Source: Metridium senile (Eukaryota; Cnidaria; Anthozoa; Actiniaria; Metridiidae). Taken from it: 64,000 bases of DNA. Positions 33,053 to 44,951 of this stretch are shown in pieces. The stretch covers positions 27,264,978 to 27,328,977 of the forward strand of contig OX459095.1 of NCBI GenBank assembly GCA_949775045.1. The letters run 5' to 3'. Positions within the stretch are counted from its first letter, which is position 1. Every line of letters begins with the position of its first letter. The notes under the pieces were generated by a model. It was not told the DNA's origin, did not search any database, and saw nothing but the letters and a program-made list of their open reading frames with translations. Position numbers and translations under genes: made by a program.

Positions 33053-36000
33053 ATGGCGACTCGTACTCAAAGTGGACCCTCATCAAATGATGACAGTCCT
33101 TCTTCAACAGGAGATCCAAACCAAGAAGAAAACCCGACTAACGCTAATTTCGAGTGTAATATCTGTCTCGATACAGCGAAAGATGCGGTAATAAGTCAAT
33201 GTGGACATTTATTTTGGTAAGAGATCTATAGTCAACAAAACTAACAGTAGCACTGATTTCCTTCCTTGCTTTAATATTTCTTTGTCTTTCATGTTTATAT
33301 AAAGATACAATTTATTTATCCTAACAAGGTGAATTCTGTTTCTTTTTTAGTTGGCCTTGTTTGCATAGGGTAAGTAGATAAATTTTTCCTTATTTTTGAG
33401 GCATTGTAAACGAGTCTAAAATTGCATCACTCAAATATATTGTAAGGTCTCTCTCTTTCTCTTTGTTACGAAACCTCTTACATAACTATTTGCTAAAAGA
33501 GCAATTTTGATTAATTTCTCAAGCACATAGCAATAGTACAGATAATAATGCATAAGTTGTCTTTTAATATCGTTTGTATTGTGTTAATTTTGACGCTCAA
33601 TACAGTGCTATAACTTCATAATAAATATACATTTTGGTATACAAAATCAGATACAGATTGTGACAACTCGCCTCAGTGTTTTCAGTGTTTATTTACAATT
33701 ACTTTTTATTAGGAATTATCGGACTGCTGTTAACCAGCAATCAGTGTTTGATTATATTGTATATTATATATATGTATATTTATTGTATTTTAATTATACG
33801 CTTCATTTATCATATAAATGTTATATAATAAATTATCATATAATAAAGTGTCACTCTCGTTAAATAAAGATATTATTATTATTATAATAAATAAATAAAG
33901 ATATTATTATTATTATCATACTGTACCAAAATATTCCAATCAAAATAGAAAAACTGGCATGTTAGACCATGTCAAATCAATCAATTAAATATATCCTGTG
34001 AGAAGAGGTTTTTTTCTCTCATACCCATAGAGCGACAAGAAAAGAAACCTCTGCTGGCTCCCGCGACTTAATATTAATTATTTTGAGCATGCACAGAAAT
34101 AGGATTTAGCATATCTTTCATTGATATTACATTACTGCTTTTTTTAGGTTATATATATGTTGATGTATATAAATTATCTACATTTTTAGCTCTCATAAGT
34201 ATATTTACAGTCGAAGCTCCATTAAGCGGACACCCTTGGGAAACGAAAAAAGTGTCCGTAAGTAGAGCTGTCCGCCTAATAGGAAGGGTTCTTAAAACGG
34301 GTAAACAACGTAAAATAGTCTCGTTTTGTGCTTACAAAAGCATTTCTAAAGATCAATAATAGCAATTAAAGACATAGAATAGTCTGGCTCAATGATTAAG
34401 CGAGTTATTCAAATAATCAACATTTTAACAACTGTTCTATTAGATAATTATGGTCTGGTGTAACACAAGTCTAACACGAGATAAGAAATCATACTCAATG
34501 GAAACCATAACGTCTTTTTGCATCAATAAGAAAATTCATATCGTTTTCAGCTTTAGAACGACTATGTGAAGCATTATTTGAAAACTTAAAAATATTTCGT
34601 TGTTGAATTAACTTTATTCGATATTTCTATTTCGAGTGTTCGCTTAAAGGAGCTTGAAAACAATAGAAAAGGTCAATTGGGATTCGCTTAAGGTGTCCAC
34701 GTCTGCTTAAGAGAATGTCCGCTAAATGGAACGTGTGTATACAGTGTTTGTATGGAAGAAAAAACGGGGTTTTGGAAAGCTGTCCGTAACTAGAACTGTC
34801 CGCTTAGTGGAGCGTCTGCTAATGGAGCTTCGACTGTATGTATATATATTTGCTTTCGTTTATGATTATTTCATCTACATCAATTACACCTGGGATCAGA
34901 CCATTCACTCTTATTTTAGACAATTCATTTCATCACTTATACATTTGATTCTTAGCATTGTAAACTATTGATAATTGTATTTTATAATATCTGTTAAGTG
35001 TCTAAAACAATTAGCAGTAAAGAGCAGGTTTTGTATGACTGAAATATTCACAGCACAAACACTGTCAAGGCAAGGCATGCTAAAAATTCTAGAAACATCA
35101 CGGTCGCATGCACACAGCACTGAAATTTTCACACTCATACAAAATCTGCACTAGACGCTATAGAAACAAACTTTATTAATATTATTTTTATTATTATTTG
35201 TTGACTGTGTGTATTGAATCTCATCAGTGGCTAGAAACAAGACCCAACAAATCAGTATGTCCAGTATGTAAAGCTGGCATTACTAAAGATAATGTGATTC
35301 CATTATTTGGAAGAGGAAGTACATCAAATGAGGATCCTAGGTAATGCATTTTGAGTAGCAGCTATCTTTGATAGTGAGCACCAAGCTGTTCTTCATGTAT
35401 CTAGCTGCAAAGGTTACAAATGAGCCATATGTTGGCATTTTATCCCACATTGTATAAAATACAGCCAATCAGAGTGCTTGAAAGCTGTTGTTTATTCGTG
35501 TATGATGGTGATGATGAAAAGAATGGAAATGTTAGTGAATGATGATGACAATGATAGGAATGTTAGTGGATGATGATGATGGTGATGATGACAATGAAAA
35601 AGATGGGGATTTAGTGGTTGATGATGATGAAAAGAATGGAAATGTTAGTGAATGATGATGATGGTGACAATGATGGGAATGTTAGTGGGTGATGGTGATG
35701 ATAGTGTCAATACAATGATGTATCATGTAGTGTACTGTGTATTGTGGTTACCATAGTAACATTTTGATAACTTCACAATAACTTGATGTCATTGAGGTAT
35801 ATTTATAATTGTGCTGTTGTTCTCAGAGAGAAAATGCCACCCAGACCCCAAGCAAGAAGACCTGAACCAGAAAACAATGGAGTAAGTATCTCTTGGAAGC
35901 ATGCAGTTTGTGATTTGAATGATAATGCTTGTGATAATGTGAACACAGGGCCAAACAACACAATTGATTTAACTTTATAATTATTGTTACTACTAATAAG

Positions 36001-37446
36001 ATTAACTAATGACTTGGGTCCTAATAACCTTTTAAAATAGCTTGCAGTCAGGTTCATGTTTGTTCAATTACACAATAGATTGTTTGTTTACTTTAATTTT
36101 TAATTAATTGGTCACAGATGGCAGGGTCTCCTTTAGATTTGGATTTGCTTGTAATATCCTTGTATTTATAGTTATAAACAGTAAGTTATTACTTTTAAGG
36201 TTCACCTTAAGTAATATATATGTACTGTAGCTCCTATTTCAGTATTGTAATATTCTAGTATTAAGAAGCGATCATACATATATATGCACTCAGAATTGGT
36301 AACTTCTTTAAAGGCCCACAAAGGAAGAAAAGATACCAGGGTATGAAGCAAGTCAAGATATTTTTGGTTTGCATGTGACGTCATCAAAACGCTAAAATCT
36401 AAACTATATATCACAGAAGGCTGGTCCTCTAATATTTTGTAGATGAGTTTGAAAGATATTATTCCTGAAAGTTTGGTTGATTTTTGTTGTTTCGCTCTTG
36501 AGATATTGTAATCGAAATTCATGTCACACAACATTGTCACACGTTTTCTAGAGCTGTAAAGAGATGTAAAATAGCCACAAATGTCACCTTTTTTGGCTGG
36601 TACATAAATGAAAATGTTTGTTGTTTAAACTTTTTACCTCTAAAGCGTTTTTGGTTTGAGTTAAATTGTAATTTCGACGCCTGCACTTTTGTCCGCCATT
36701 TTGGTGTACACAAGCTGTATACAGACATGGCGGCTCCATACATTCTTACCAAAAAAATAGCATATGAAATTGTTCATATCTTGGCAGCAAAACTTGGTTT
36801 GACTTGAATTTTTGCAAAATTACATGGTTTTACCGACTCTTTCAAGTGAAAGTACTTTTATTATGTTGAGGTTTCTGAAAATGCCTGAAATATTTTTGAT
36901 GAAGTAAATGCAAACCAAGAATACCAGTCTTGATTTGATATCCAACACCAACAAAACATCCCTTCTACTCCTTCAGACTGTTTATTGGTTTTTAAATGAA
37001 CAAACATTTTGGGTGGTGTTGGATATCTGTCAATGTTGTCACAATAATCACACCCTTTGATTCTCAATAACAATTGTTTCTCTTTATTGAACTGTGATTT
37101 TTTATATAATTGCAGCACTTCCAAGGATTTGGTCCATTTGGAGATGGCTTTCAGCTTTCCTTTGGAATTGGTGCATTTCCATTTGCTTTATTTAGTTCAG
37201 TAAGTATTAAATCAAAAAGGTTTACAAGTACAATGACTATTCAGTTAATAAATAAAATAATGAAACTGGTACTAAAGGAAGGACTACATCTGACATATCT
37301 GTCGTTGTTGTTCACAGACATTTGGTGGCAATGCACCTCAAACACCTCAAGCTGCTGGAACACCACAAGCACAAGATGAACAGTTTCTTTCTAAGCTATT
37401 CCTTTGGGTTGCATTCCTCTTTATTTTCTGGCTATTCATAGCGTAG
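33053..37446 (+). CDS. RNF185: RNF185-type RING-finger, membrane-anchored E3 ubiquitin ligase
   Basis: Six exons: 33053-33216, 33351-33369 (19 bp), 35228-35340, 35827-35881, 37116-37199, 37318-37446; 564 bp, 187 residues (human RNF185 192). A C3HC4 RING lies at about 36-77: CNICLD, CGHLFCWPCLHRW and CPVCKAG. A Gly/Phe-rich linker ([22 protein letters not shown]) follows, and the hydrophobic C-terminal anchor is [19 protein letters not shown]185/RNF5 proteins sit in the ER membrane and ubiquitinate ERAD substrates. The [20 protein letters not shown] stretch is very close to vertebrate RNF185, which is why I chose that name over RNF5. The 19-bp second exon supplies most of the RING centre. Introns 2 and 3 hold a pogo-like MITE and a GATG-rich minisatellite. 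Confidence 0.94.
34208..34836. mobile_element. Pogo/Tigger-like MITE in RNF185 intron 2
   Basis: Termini CAGTCGAAGCTCCATTAAGC ... GCTAATGGAGCTTCGACTG, flanked by TA on both sides (34206-34207, 34837-34838). CAGT..ACTG ends with TA duplication are typical of pogo-related elements. Subterminal words CTGTCCGCCTAAT and CTGTCCGCTTAGTGG repeat the terminal motif. 629 bp, no transposase. Confidence 0.85.
35505..35705. repeat. GATGATG/AATGTTAGTG minisatellite in RNF185 intron 3
   Basis: Irregular array of GATGATGATG with AATGTTAGTGAATGATG-type units. Confidence 0.75.
36938..37030. repeat. Hairpin element in RNF185 intron 4
   Basis: GATATCCAACACCA and its complement TGGTGTTGGATATC about 60 bp apart, inside a wider imperfect inverted region of the intron. 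Chance frames at 36202-37124 are not genes. Confidence 0.5.
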
Positions 37447-37708
37447 ACCATAATCCAATCGACAATAATTATACAATAGAAAACGTGGCTTGATTATTAC
37501 AATGGTAAATATAATCAACCAGCTTCAATTCTGCCCAAACAAAAAGGACGGTAGACAATCAAGATATCTTAGTTTTCACTCTTAGTTAGTGAGCATTGAC
37601 CAGTCAAGCAAAAGAAAAGGGCAAAGACAGAGCACAAACTGTGTAAAGATCTTATATCATAGACAATCAGTACATGTAGGAATATTTAGCACTGTGACAG
37701 TGTTAAGG

Positions 37709-38113
37709 TTAAAGTGCATACGACATGACATTTTTTGTGGTCGTTTCTAGAAGAAGGATAGGTGCTAATTAAAAGAACCAAGAACCATTTTATATGGTGG
37801 TATAGGGCAAGTGTTGCAAACAAAATGACGCCACAAGGCCTAGTCACATGTTTATTTCGTCGCGCACTGAAGGCATTTTTCAAAGCATATAGCATGATTA
37901 ATGAAAGCATAATTGTAAGCGCTATTTTCGTTTTGAAATTGTGCTATATGCCTTGAAAAATGACCGTTGGCTAGGCTTTGTGACGTCATTTTGTTTGCAA
38001 CGCTAACCCTATACCACCGTACAAAAATGGTGCTTGGTTCTTTTAATCGTGATTTCGATATCGGAATTGTACTAGAAACGACCACAAAAAAATTCATGTC
38101 ATAAGCACTTTAA
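37709..38113. mobile_element. MITE with about 190-bp arms, just 3' of RNF185
   Basis: TTAAAGTGCATACGACATGA ... TCATGTCATAAGCACTTTAA, with imperfect pairing continuing almost to the centre (GGTTCTTTTAAT, AAAATGACG..CGTCATTTTG). The opposed ORFs at 37762 and 37852 are its two arms. Confidence 0.85.
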
Positions 38114-38298
38114 CTATTTTGTACTCAAGATAAAAGGAAAGAAAAAAAAGACAGAGATGGAGATGTATTTGTGTACATGAGTGTAGATCTTCCATACAAT
38201 GACAATAGGGATGTATCTTTAAGTCAAGCAGCAAATGGCAATAAATAGCTACCGTGTGACTTTCATGAGGAAAGTTGACAGAATAAGCAACATTATCA

Positions 38299-38383
38299 TA
38301 GCCTGAGAAAACAGACGTTCTTTCGCTCCTCTTCCCCCGCGAAACTGGAAGAGGAGCGAAAGAACTTTTGTTTTCTCAGGCTA
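38299..38383. repeat. Hairpin element, TAGCCTGAGAAAAC type
   Basis: TAGCCTGAGAAAACAGACGT ... GTTTTCTCAGGCTA; inner arms TTCTTTCGCTCCTCTTCC and complement. Confidence 0.8.
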
Positions 38384-38521
38384 CATTCTCATTATTATTA
38401 GCAATGCTAGATATATGCTGTCTGCATGGAAGTTGCACAGAAGTACAAGCCTGACTAGTTATCTGAAGTCAAAGTTCATACCCAGGCTACAAACCAAAGC
38501 CAACCGTTAACGTGAAACTAA

Positions 38522-38822
38522 GGGCCTTTTTAAACGGGCCCAACATATAGATATAGGACCAACATTGCTGGTTAAACATGTTGGGCCCGTTAGAACACAA
38601 TGTTGGATGATATTGGATGAAACATCATCTAACATTTCTTTTGTTCTCGTGTTCACCAAACCGTATCGCAACAACATCCAACAATGTTGGTCTAACATGT
38701 TGGGCCCGTTTAAACACCATGTTGGATGATATTGGATGAAACCTTATCCAACATTTCTTTTGTTCTCGTGTTCAACAAACCGTATCGCAACATCATCCAA
38801 CAATGTTGGGCCCGTTTAAAAC
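38522..38822. repeat. Tandem repeat of about 125 bp within a GGGCCCGTTTAAAC-ended element
   Basis: Two units sharing CCATGTTGGATGATATTGG, TTCTTTTGTTCTCGTGTTCA and AAACCGTATCGCAACA, bounded by TTTTTAAACGGGCCCAACAT and TGTTGGGCCCGTTTAAA, which are inverted to each other. Confidence 0.75.
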
Positions 38823-39166
38823 TTCCAAATGAAAACTAAGCAACAAAATAATAATAATGATAATGTTGAGCTTGAACGAACCAGAAAATAGATTAGACTC
38901 GTTCCATAGTCCTATATTCTCTCAGTTTGAAAATAGAGATAATAATTAAAAATATGTTTAATTTTTGGCTTTCCTATTCTCGCCTCATACTCCATCGTGT
39001 CGCTACAGTGTTTAGACTGCTTAGCATTGAAAACAGACAAACATGCATTGTGTAAACAAAAGAATTTGTAATTAGTTTGGGATGTGAATGGGATCGATGT
39101 AAATATATCATAAAAATATCCAATAAAATTAATGTACTTTATCGAAACTGATTGTCGTACTACCTT

Positions 39167-39378
39167 ATAAATCACTAGCCTGCCCGTAGGGGGAGGGGTG
39201 GGGGCGGCTGTACACAGGCTGTAAATCACTAGCCTGCCCGTAGGGGGAGGGGTGGGGCGGCCGTACACAGGCTGTAAATCACTAGCCTGCCCGTAGGGGG
39301 CGGCTGTACACAGGCTGTAAATCACTAGCCTGCCCGTAGGGGGAGGGGTGGGGGCGGCTGTACACATGCTATAAATCA
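39167..39378. repeat. Tandem repeat, about 54-bp unit, four copies
   Basis: Units of ATAAATCACTAGCCTGCCCG TAGGGGGAGGGGTGGGGGCG GCTGTACACAGGCT; the third lacks the middle. The proline-rich minus-strand ORF at 38912-39388 is generated by it. Confidence 0.9.
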
Positions 39379-40444
39379 CAAGCAACAAATAAATATCACT
39401 ACGATTCGAACATAAAATAAATTATACTTCTTTTATACGATGTATATGTTAGGCCAAATTCGAACGTCGCACCTCGCATGTGCCGAATCTAATGCAACTA
39501 GACGCACTTAGTGCGTTTACTCAGGCCACCTCGTGGAGTAGTAATTGTTTTTGATAGGTGGTTTTACCTGTGGCATTACGTCACGTGTAATCTTGACACA
39601 ACGATAGACCCATAGATTGAAAAGGTAAACCTAGACTCAGGCTCCCCTGCGGGGTAGCCTGAGTAATGAGCAAAACCTATTGTTTGAATTAATTTGCATT
39701 ATGTAATGTGGTGCTTATATAGCGCGTTTCACATACGTCTCAATGCGCTGTACATTAGATTGGGCACACGTGACATGCGACGTTTTAATGACGCTTTACA
39801 GTAATGTAGGCTTTTCAAAGACACTATTGATATACATTTTTAACCTGTTTAATTTAGAAATTAATAAATTTTATTTTGATATGTAAAAAATGTAATAAAT
39901 ATAAAACACGCAACGTCAACGGTATTCATAGTGATTTAATGATTTCTGTAACTACTACAAATATCACCAAAGGGAAAGTTTTATTCGAGCATTTGGGAGT
40001 AAAAGTGATCAGTAAAAAAAGTGAGTACTTAAAATTCAGTTACTTGTACACGTCAATTTGTACTGGCATAGTTGAAAAAGAAACTCGGCAAAGACGACTG
40101 CATGGCTTCGTGACGTGCATTTCATTTCGGGGGGAGGGGTGGGATGGGTGAGCAACCTCATTCCCATGGCCCTCTTCCTTCGCTTTTGAGAGAGCCCTGG
40201 AAACGAGGTTTTTTTTTCATTTTGCTAAACTGCAAAATCTTGCGACGCCGACTACCATGTGAAACGCATTATCGTCCCCAAAAAAAAAAAACATGTTATT
40301 TTTGTTATTCTAAGGTTTGAAATACCCTGGTAGATACGTATGTGGGTCTGATCCGCGGTTATATGATGTGTGTATGATTATGATCGTCGCGGAGAAATAA
40401 GCAATTTATGCAATTGCAATTATAGAAGCCCGAAAAAAATTCGG

Positions 40445-40516
40445 GACTTCAAGGGGATTTGAACCCATGACCTTTGCAGTACCGGTGCAATGCTCTACCA
40501 ACTGAGCTATGAAGCC
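40445..40516 (-). repeat. tRNA-Thr-like (GGT) unit, probably SINE-related
   Basis: 72-nt cloverleaf: acceptor GGCTTCA/TGAAGTC, D-arm GCTCAGTTGGTAGAGC, anticodon loop CCGGTAC (anticodon GGT, unusual C at position 33), T-loop TTCAAAT. The T-stem has one mismatch. It is embedded in repeated flanking sequence (ATAATTGCAATTGCATAAAT), so I read it as a dispersed tRNA-like element, not a working tRNA gene. Confidence 0.7.
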
Positions 40517-40797
40517 ACATATGTTGGTAGGAGGTCATTTTTGCCGAGTTCAATAAACCACAGAATGAGATATGTAATTATAGAAGCCAGAAAAAAAATT
40601 CGGGACTTCAACGGGATTTGAAGTCCCGAATTTGTTTCGGGCTTCTATAATTGCAATTGCATAAATTGCTTATTTCTCCGCGACGATCATAATCATACAC
40701 ACATCATATAACCGCGGATCAGACCCACATACGTATCTACATATCTCACTCTGTGGTTTATTGAACTCAGCAAAAATGACCTCCTACCAACATATGT

Positions 40798-40869
40798 GGC
40801 TTCATAACTCAGTTGGTAGAGCATTACACCGGTACTGCAAAGGTCATGGGTTCAAATCCCGTTGAAGTC
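40798..40869 (+). repeat. Second tRNA-Thr-like (GGT) unit, opposite orientation
   Basis: Nearly identical to the unit at 40445-40516 but on the other strand and with mismatches in the D-stem (ACTC) and anticodon stem (TTACA/TGCAA); its T-stem pairs. A third, partial 3' end is at about 40605-40640. Confidence 0.7.
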
Positions 40870-43823
40870 CCGAATTTTTTTTTCGGGCTTCTATAATTGC
40901 AATTGCATAAATTGCTTATTTCTCCGCGACGATCATAATCATTCACACATACCCTGGTAACAACTGAATTTCATGATCAGCTGGTATATGGTGAATCATC
41001 AAATATCTAATAGCTAGATATACGTCAAATGTGAACTAAGAATGTCGGTGAAACCATAGTTTATAGAGGTGAAACTAGTATAATCAAGTGAAGTATTTAT
41101 TGTTATTATTACATGATCACATCGGTTTTCATTGTTATTTGTAGGGCTTTATATCGCGTATTACCCCCATTTGAGGGCAATATCTATATATTGCCCTTGA
41201 ATACTAATTTGAGGGCAATTTTTAATCTATATATTGCCCTTGAATACTAATGTATATTGCCCTTGAATACCAATGACCTAATCCCTATATTATCCTTTTC
41301 CGTTCTTTTTCAACTTTATATGTAACGTTAAACTTTTATATGTAACGTTAAATTTTCTAGTTGCGAACATTTGACGGATAAAAAATCATCTGATAGAGTG
41401 ACCGGCTTTTCGAGGATCGAACCCTTTGCTTACAAATCCTGACCCTAACACTTTATCCTAACTGTCCGATCGATGTCAGTTGGTGAGAGGAAAACGTATT
41501 CATTTGTTCGTTAAAGTTCATTAGTATTGTAGTCAGGGGCGGATTTAGGGGTGGGCCGAAGGGGCCGCAGCCCCCCCCTTTTGTTGAATAAATGATCACT
41601 CAAAATGCTGGAAATCGCATCTCTGACGGTCTCAATTTCAAAATTTTCTGGGGGGCATGCCCCACACCCCCCTAGATACTCCCGCCTTCGGCGGTCGATG
41701 GGACATGGGGTAAAATGGGAGCTTGGGTTGGTCTTATTTTTGACTGGGAAAATCGATTGGATGCAAAACTGCAAAACTGATGGGATTATGGGATTTTTTT
41801 ACTGGGATTTGGTCCTAATATTAACTGGGAAATGGGATTCGGACCCCCCCTTCAGGACCCTCATCCAAAACAGGAAGGGTTAGGAAAGGTTTTTTTTTAC
41901 CATATTAAAGCTAATTTTTATTACATCCGCATTGTTAACGTAAGATTAAGACCAGGAAGGCGGATTTAGATCGAAAGTGGCCAAATTCCGCTTAAACAGG
42001 ACAGGAAAATGCTAATTTCCTTACTATTACCACTTGAAGCAGCTGCAGTGTAAAACGAGTCAAAGGTTACAGTGATTAGCAAGTATTTGGTATAGCTTTT
42101 TTATTTGAATAAAACAGTATTATTCGTATATTTTGTGACAAATTAAAGTCAAAGAGTAACGTGGTATTGTTTTCTTTGATGTTTCTGGTCGAGGGAAAGT
42201 AGCTGAAAGCCGGAACAAATAGCACCAAATACAAACTAACAAACAATTCTTTTCTCATCATAAATTTAGATGTTTTTACTCCGCCCAAGCGAATCAAATA
42301 CGTTCAAACTTGTGCATTATGTTTTGAGTAAAACGAAAAACCCCTCAGCCGAGAACTGAAGTATAAATAAAAATGAATAGGTTTATACATTTTAGAATTC
42401 AGTTGTGATGCTAATCTGCCAACCATTTTAACAATAGATTTTTTAATTTCCTTTATTTTAATAGCAATGGTTGGTTGGCAAAATTTCATAATAAAATACT
42501 TCACTGTACGTCCACCTATATGCTTGACGAAGTCCCGTGGGTTTGTTTTCTTCACCTATAGCATGTACGTGATCAAACCGCTAGTTTATCCCGCAGAACG
42601 TCACAGGCGTTTTAGATTGTTTACAGCCCAAGTATCATTGGTGATGAACTCTGAAAGGTTGAACGCGTATAAACGTGATATAAACCAGTACAAACAAGAA
42701 AGAAACTTTACCTAATAGATAGGGTGTTATATTTGCTGTGAACGATGTGTGAATTTGTTTTGAATATAGAAGTTTATTGAATGATCAAATATACTTGAAA
42801 GATTTACGGTTAGAAACGTCGCTCGGTGCACGACAAACGACTATAATATTTAGTCTCACGTCGTGTTAAATATTATCGATGGATATATTCATTTATACTT
42901 TTTTGAAAGGAATAAATTAAGGCATATTTTATATTTGATTTGCGTTCAATATAGACGTTATAAGCGTTTGCTATAAGCGGTTTTTTTCCCTTATCAGCTG
43001 TATTTAGAATAACCACGTACAGTTGACGTTTTTTAAATTGATAATTGCATTAGACAGCAATACGTTGTTGAATTAAACACGGCTGCTGTCAAAATGACAT
43101 TCATTAAATCATCGTTATATTTTAATTACCTGTTAACTTCATGCTGAGTAGATTATCTAAATAGATTATTTTATAACAAGAAAAGAAAAATCGGGGTTAA
43201 AATCCCTTTCAGATTTTTCAGATTTTCTTCAGCTTGTAAAACATGGTATAAAATATAAAACAAACATGGAATTGACGGGGAAAAGAATCCACAGTTATTC
43301 AGTTATGCAATGCAGCGATTTACACACTTTTCTGAGTAACTTAGGTTTCCTTTATATATACGTGAGTATAAGTGAGCTTAGTGTTTACAAGTGCTATTGT
43401 GTAATGCTTATTTGCCAACCATTTTCAAAATATATTTTTTAATTTTCTTTGTTAATGTCAATGGTTGGTTGGCAAAACCATAACAAATTACGTCACTGTA
43501 CGTCCACCTATAGAAGTCACACATGTATAGTTCTGTTTGCACTGAATATATATAAGTAGCATGCAGAATACCATGCATGCATAGTTGACCGTGTTAACAG
43601 TGTATGGCGTGGTGGTCTATATGGTATATGGTAATCACATCTAGTACGGTCTATTGCCATTCTACTTCACGTGCTCTTTGTCATTTCCTGTCACGCCTCG
43701 CTTGTTCCCGACATATCAGTTTGCATGGCCGCATATTTTAAAAGCAAGATGACTCAGAGTTGAAACGCTATCAAAGATACACCCTGGACGTCTGTAACGA
43801 CTTAGTGGGTCAGTTCAAGCAAT

Positions 43824-44951
43824 ATGTCGAACAACACATCTATGGACGTAGTGCAAGATGGTTTCCCTCCTATCGTACGACATATCTACGTTGGGTATTA
43901 CGTGATCATATTCTCAATGGCCGTAGTCGGAAACTTATTCGCTATTTTAACTTGTTATAAGAACTTTAAGCAAAGTTCTGCGATACTATTAACTTACGTT
44001 GCCAGTCTAGCTGCAGCCGACTTGTTGTTCACTCTGCTCACTCCTTTTGATCTCGCTGCGTTTTTGGCCGGTTCTTGGGTATCTGGCTCATTCATTTGCC
44101 GTTTTCAAAGTTTCCTGATCGAAACTAGTTACACTACTTCGATTATTACACTAGCTGCGATCAGCCACGAACGTCTGATGGCTGTCTCAACGCCGCTATT
44201 GGCTCGATCACAAAGAATCTTTCAAAGAAAACTTATCCCTGTTATTATTTGGTTGTTCTCGCTCGTTGCATGTGCTCCTCTTCTGTATGCGTATGTGATA
44301 GTGAAAGATGAGAAGAGAATTGAGCAATGTGTCAATATAGGATGGGGAAGTCAAGCAAGACAGATATATTACTCCATCCAAGGGATAGGATTTTTTATAT
44401 TTCCAATGCTATACATGGTCTATGCTCATTTTAGGATCTTCAGGATTCTCAAAAAGCATTCAATCACAAGAGAACGACTCGCGTCAAGACAAACTGAAAC
44501 AGCAAGTCAGCGTAAAATTGGCAAAATGCTTGCAATAGTGACATGCATTTTTGTCACATGCTATTTTCCTTTTGTTGTAATTCGCTCTTTGAAATACTCC
44601 AACTTATTCAACCACAATATGATCTGGCGACTCGTGCAGTTAATGATATTCACCCAAGCTGCGGTCAATCCTGTGATTTATTGCTTCTACAACAAACAAT
44701 TCCGGGCCGTCTTTAAAGACCTGTTAAAGTGTCATTGGTATACGATTCGTGACAGACCTGAGATGTCGGGTGGAAAGACAAGGTCGTCTTCTTGTATCAC
44801 GCCATGTGGGACGGTGAAACTAAATGTTGTACATGGCAGCAGCGGGCAGAGTACACCGGTGCTGAGACTGAAAGATGGCACGAAAGATAACGCAGAACTA
44901 ATAATGACATTGAATGAGAAAATGGATGGGAATGGGATAAGTTATGTCTGA
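43824..44951 (+). CDS. Class A (rhodopsin-like) G-protein-coupled receptor
   Basis: Intronless, 375 residues, seven hydrophobic segments. Conserved positions: Asn37 in VVGNL (TM1), Asp66 in LAAADLL (TM2), Trp85 before TM3, Cys92 at the top of TM3 with partner Cys169 in the second extracellular loop, HERL at 115-118 in place of DRY, Trp143 (TM4), Pro194 (TM5), CYFP at 246-249 in place of CWxP (TM6), and NPVIY at 282-286 (TM7). The N-terminus has overlapping N-glycosylation sequons (NNTS, residues 3-6) and no signal peptide. The Ser/Thr-rich tail ends GISYV. The pattern is that of peptide-type class A receptors, as in large cnidarian orphan sets; the ligand is unknown. The start ATG has a short overlapping upstream frame (43760). 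The last codons and 3' flank are repeated in tandem downstream. Confidence 0.93.
   Translation: MSNNTSMDVVQDGFPPIVRHIYVGYYVIIFSMAVVGNLFAILTCYKNFKQSSAILLTYVASLAAADLLFTLLTPFDLAAFLAGSWVSGSFICRFQSFLIETSYTTSIITLAAISHERLMAVSTPLLARSQRIFQRKLIPVIIWLFSLVACAPLLYAYVIVKDEKRIEQCVNIGWGSQARQIYYSIQGIGFFIFPMLYMVYAHFRIFRILKKHSITRERLASRQTETASQRKIGKMLAIVTCIFVTCYFPFVVIRSLKYSNLFNHNMIWRLVQLMIFTQAAVNPVIYCFYNKQFRAVFKDLLKCHWYTIRDRPEMSGGKTRSSSCITPCGTVKLNVVHGSSGQSTPVLRLKDGTKDNAELIMTLNEKMDGNGISYV

Larger units (their letters stand above)
40330..40950. mobile_element. Inverted/duplicated composite carrying the tRNA-like units
   Basis: The block GATACGTATGTGGGTCTGAT..CCGCGGTTATAT..CGTCGCGGAGAAATAAGCAA appears at 40330 and again inverted at 40650-40740. 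A third copy of its inner part is at 40890-40940. The tRNA-like units sit between these blocks. Confidence 0.75.
37447..43823. other. Repeat-rich intergenic region between RNF185 and the GPCR
   Basis: No protein gene recognised in 6.4 kb. Listed separately: hairpin elements at 37709 and 38299, tandem units at 38522 and 39167, and tRNA-like units at 40445-40869. In addition, TATTGCCCTTGAATACTAAT-type words repeat at 41165-41275, GGGGCGGATTTAGG starts a GC-rich block at 41535, and two related segments of about 110 bp (42405-42520 and 43398-43512, with GCCAACCATTTT ... AATGGTTGGTTGGCAAA) stand in direct orientation. Confidence 0.65.

Noticed and set aside
39167..39378. CRISPR-like array
   Set aside because: Eukaryotic context, head-to-tail repeats with no unique spacers, and no cas genes.
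38912..39388. 158-residue minus-strand ORF with proline-rich repeat
   Set aside because: Generated by the 54-bp tandem repeat at 39167-39378.
40445..40869. Functional tRNA-Thr genes
   Set aside because: C at position 33, stem mismatches, and embedding in a repeated flanking block argue for tRNA-derived repeats.
43760..43960. 66-residue ORF at the GPCR start
   Set aside because: Overlaps the receptor in another frame; at most an upstream ORF, with no family resemblance.
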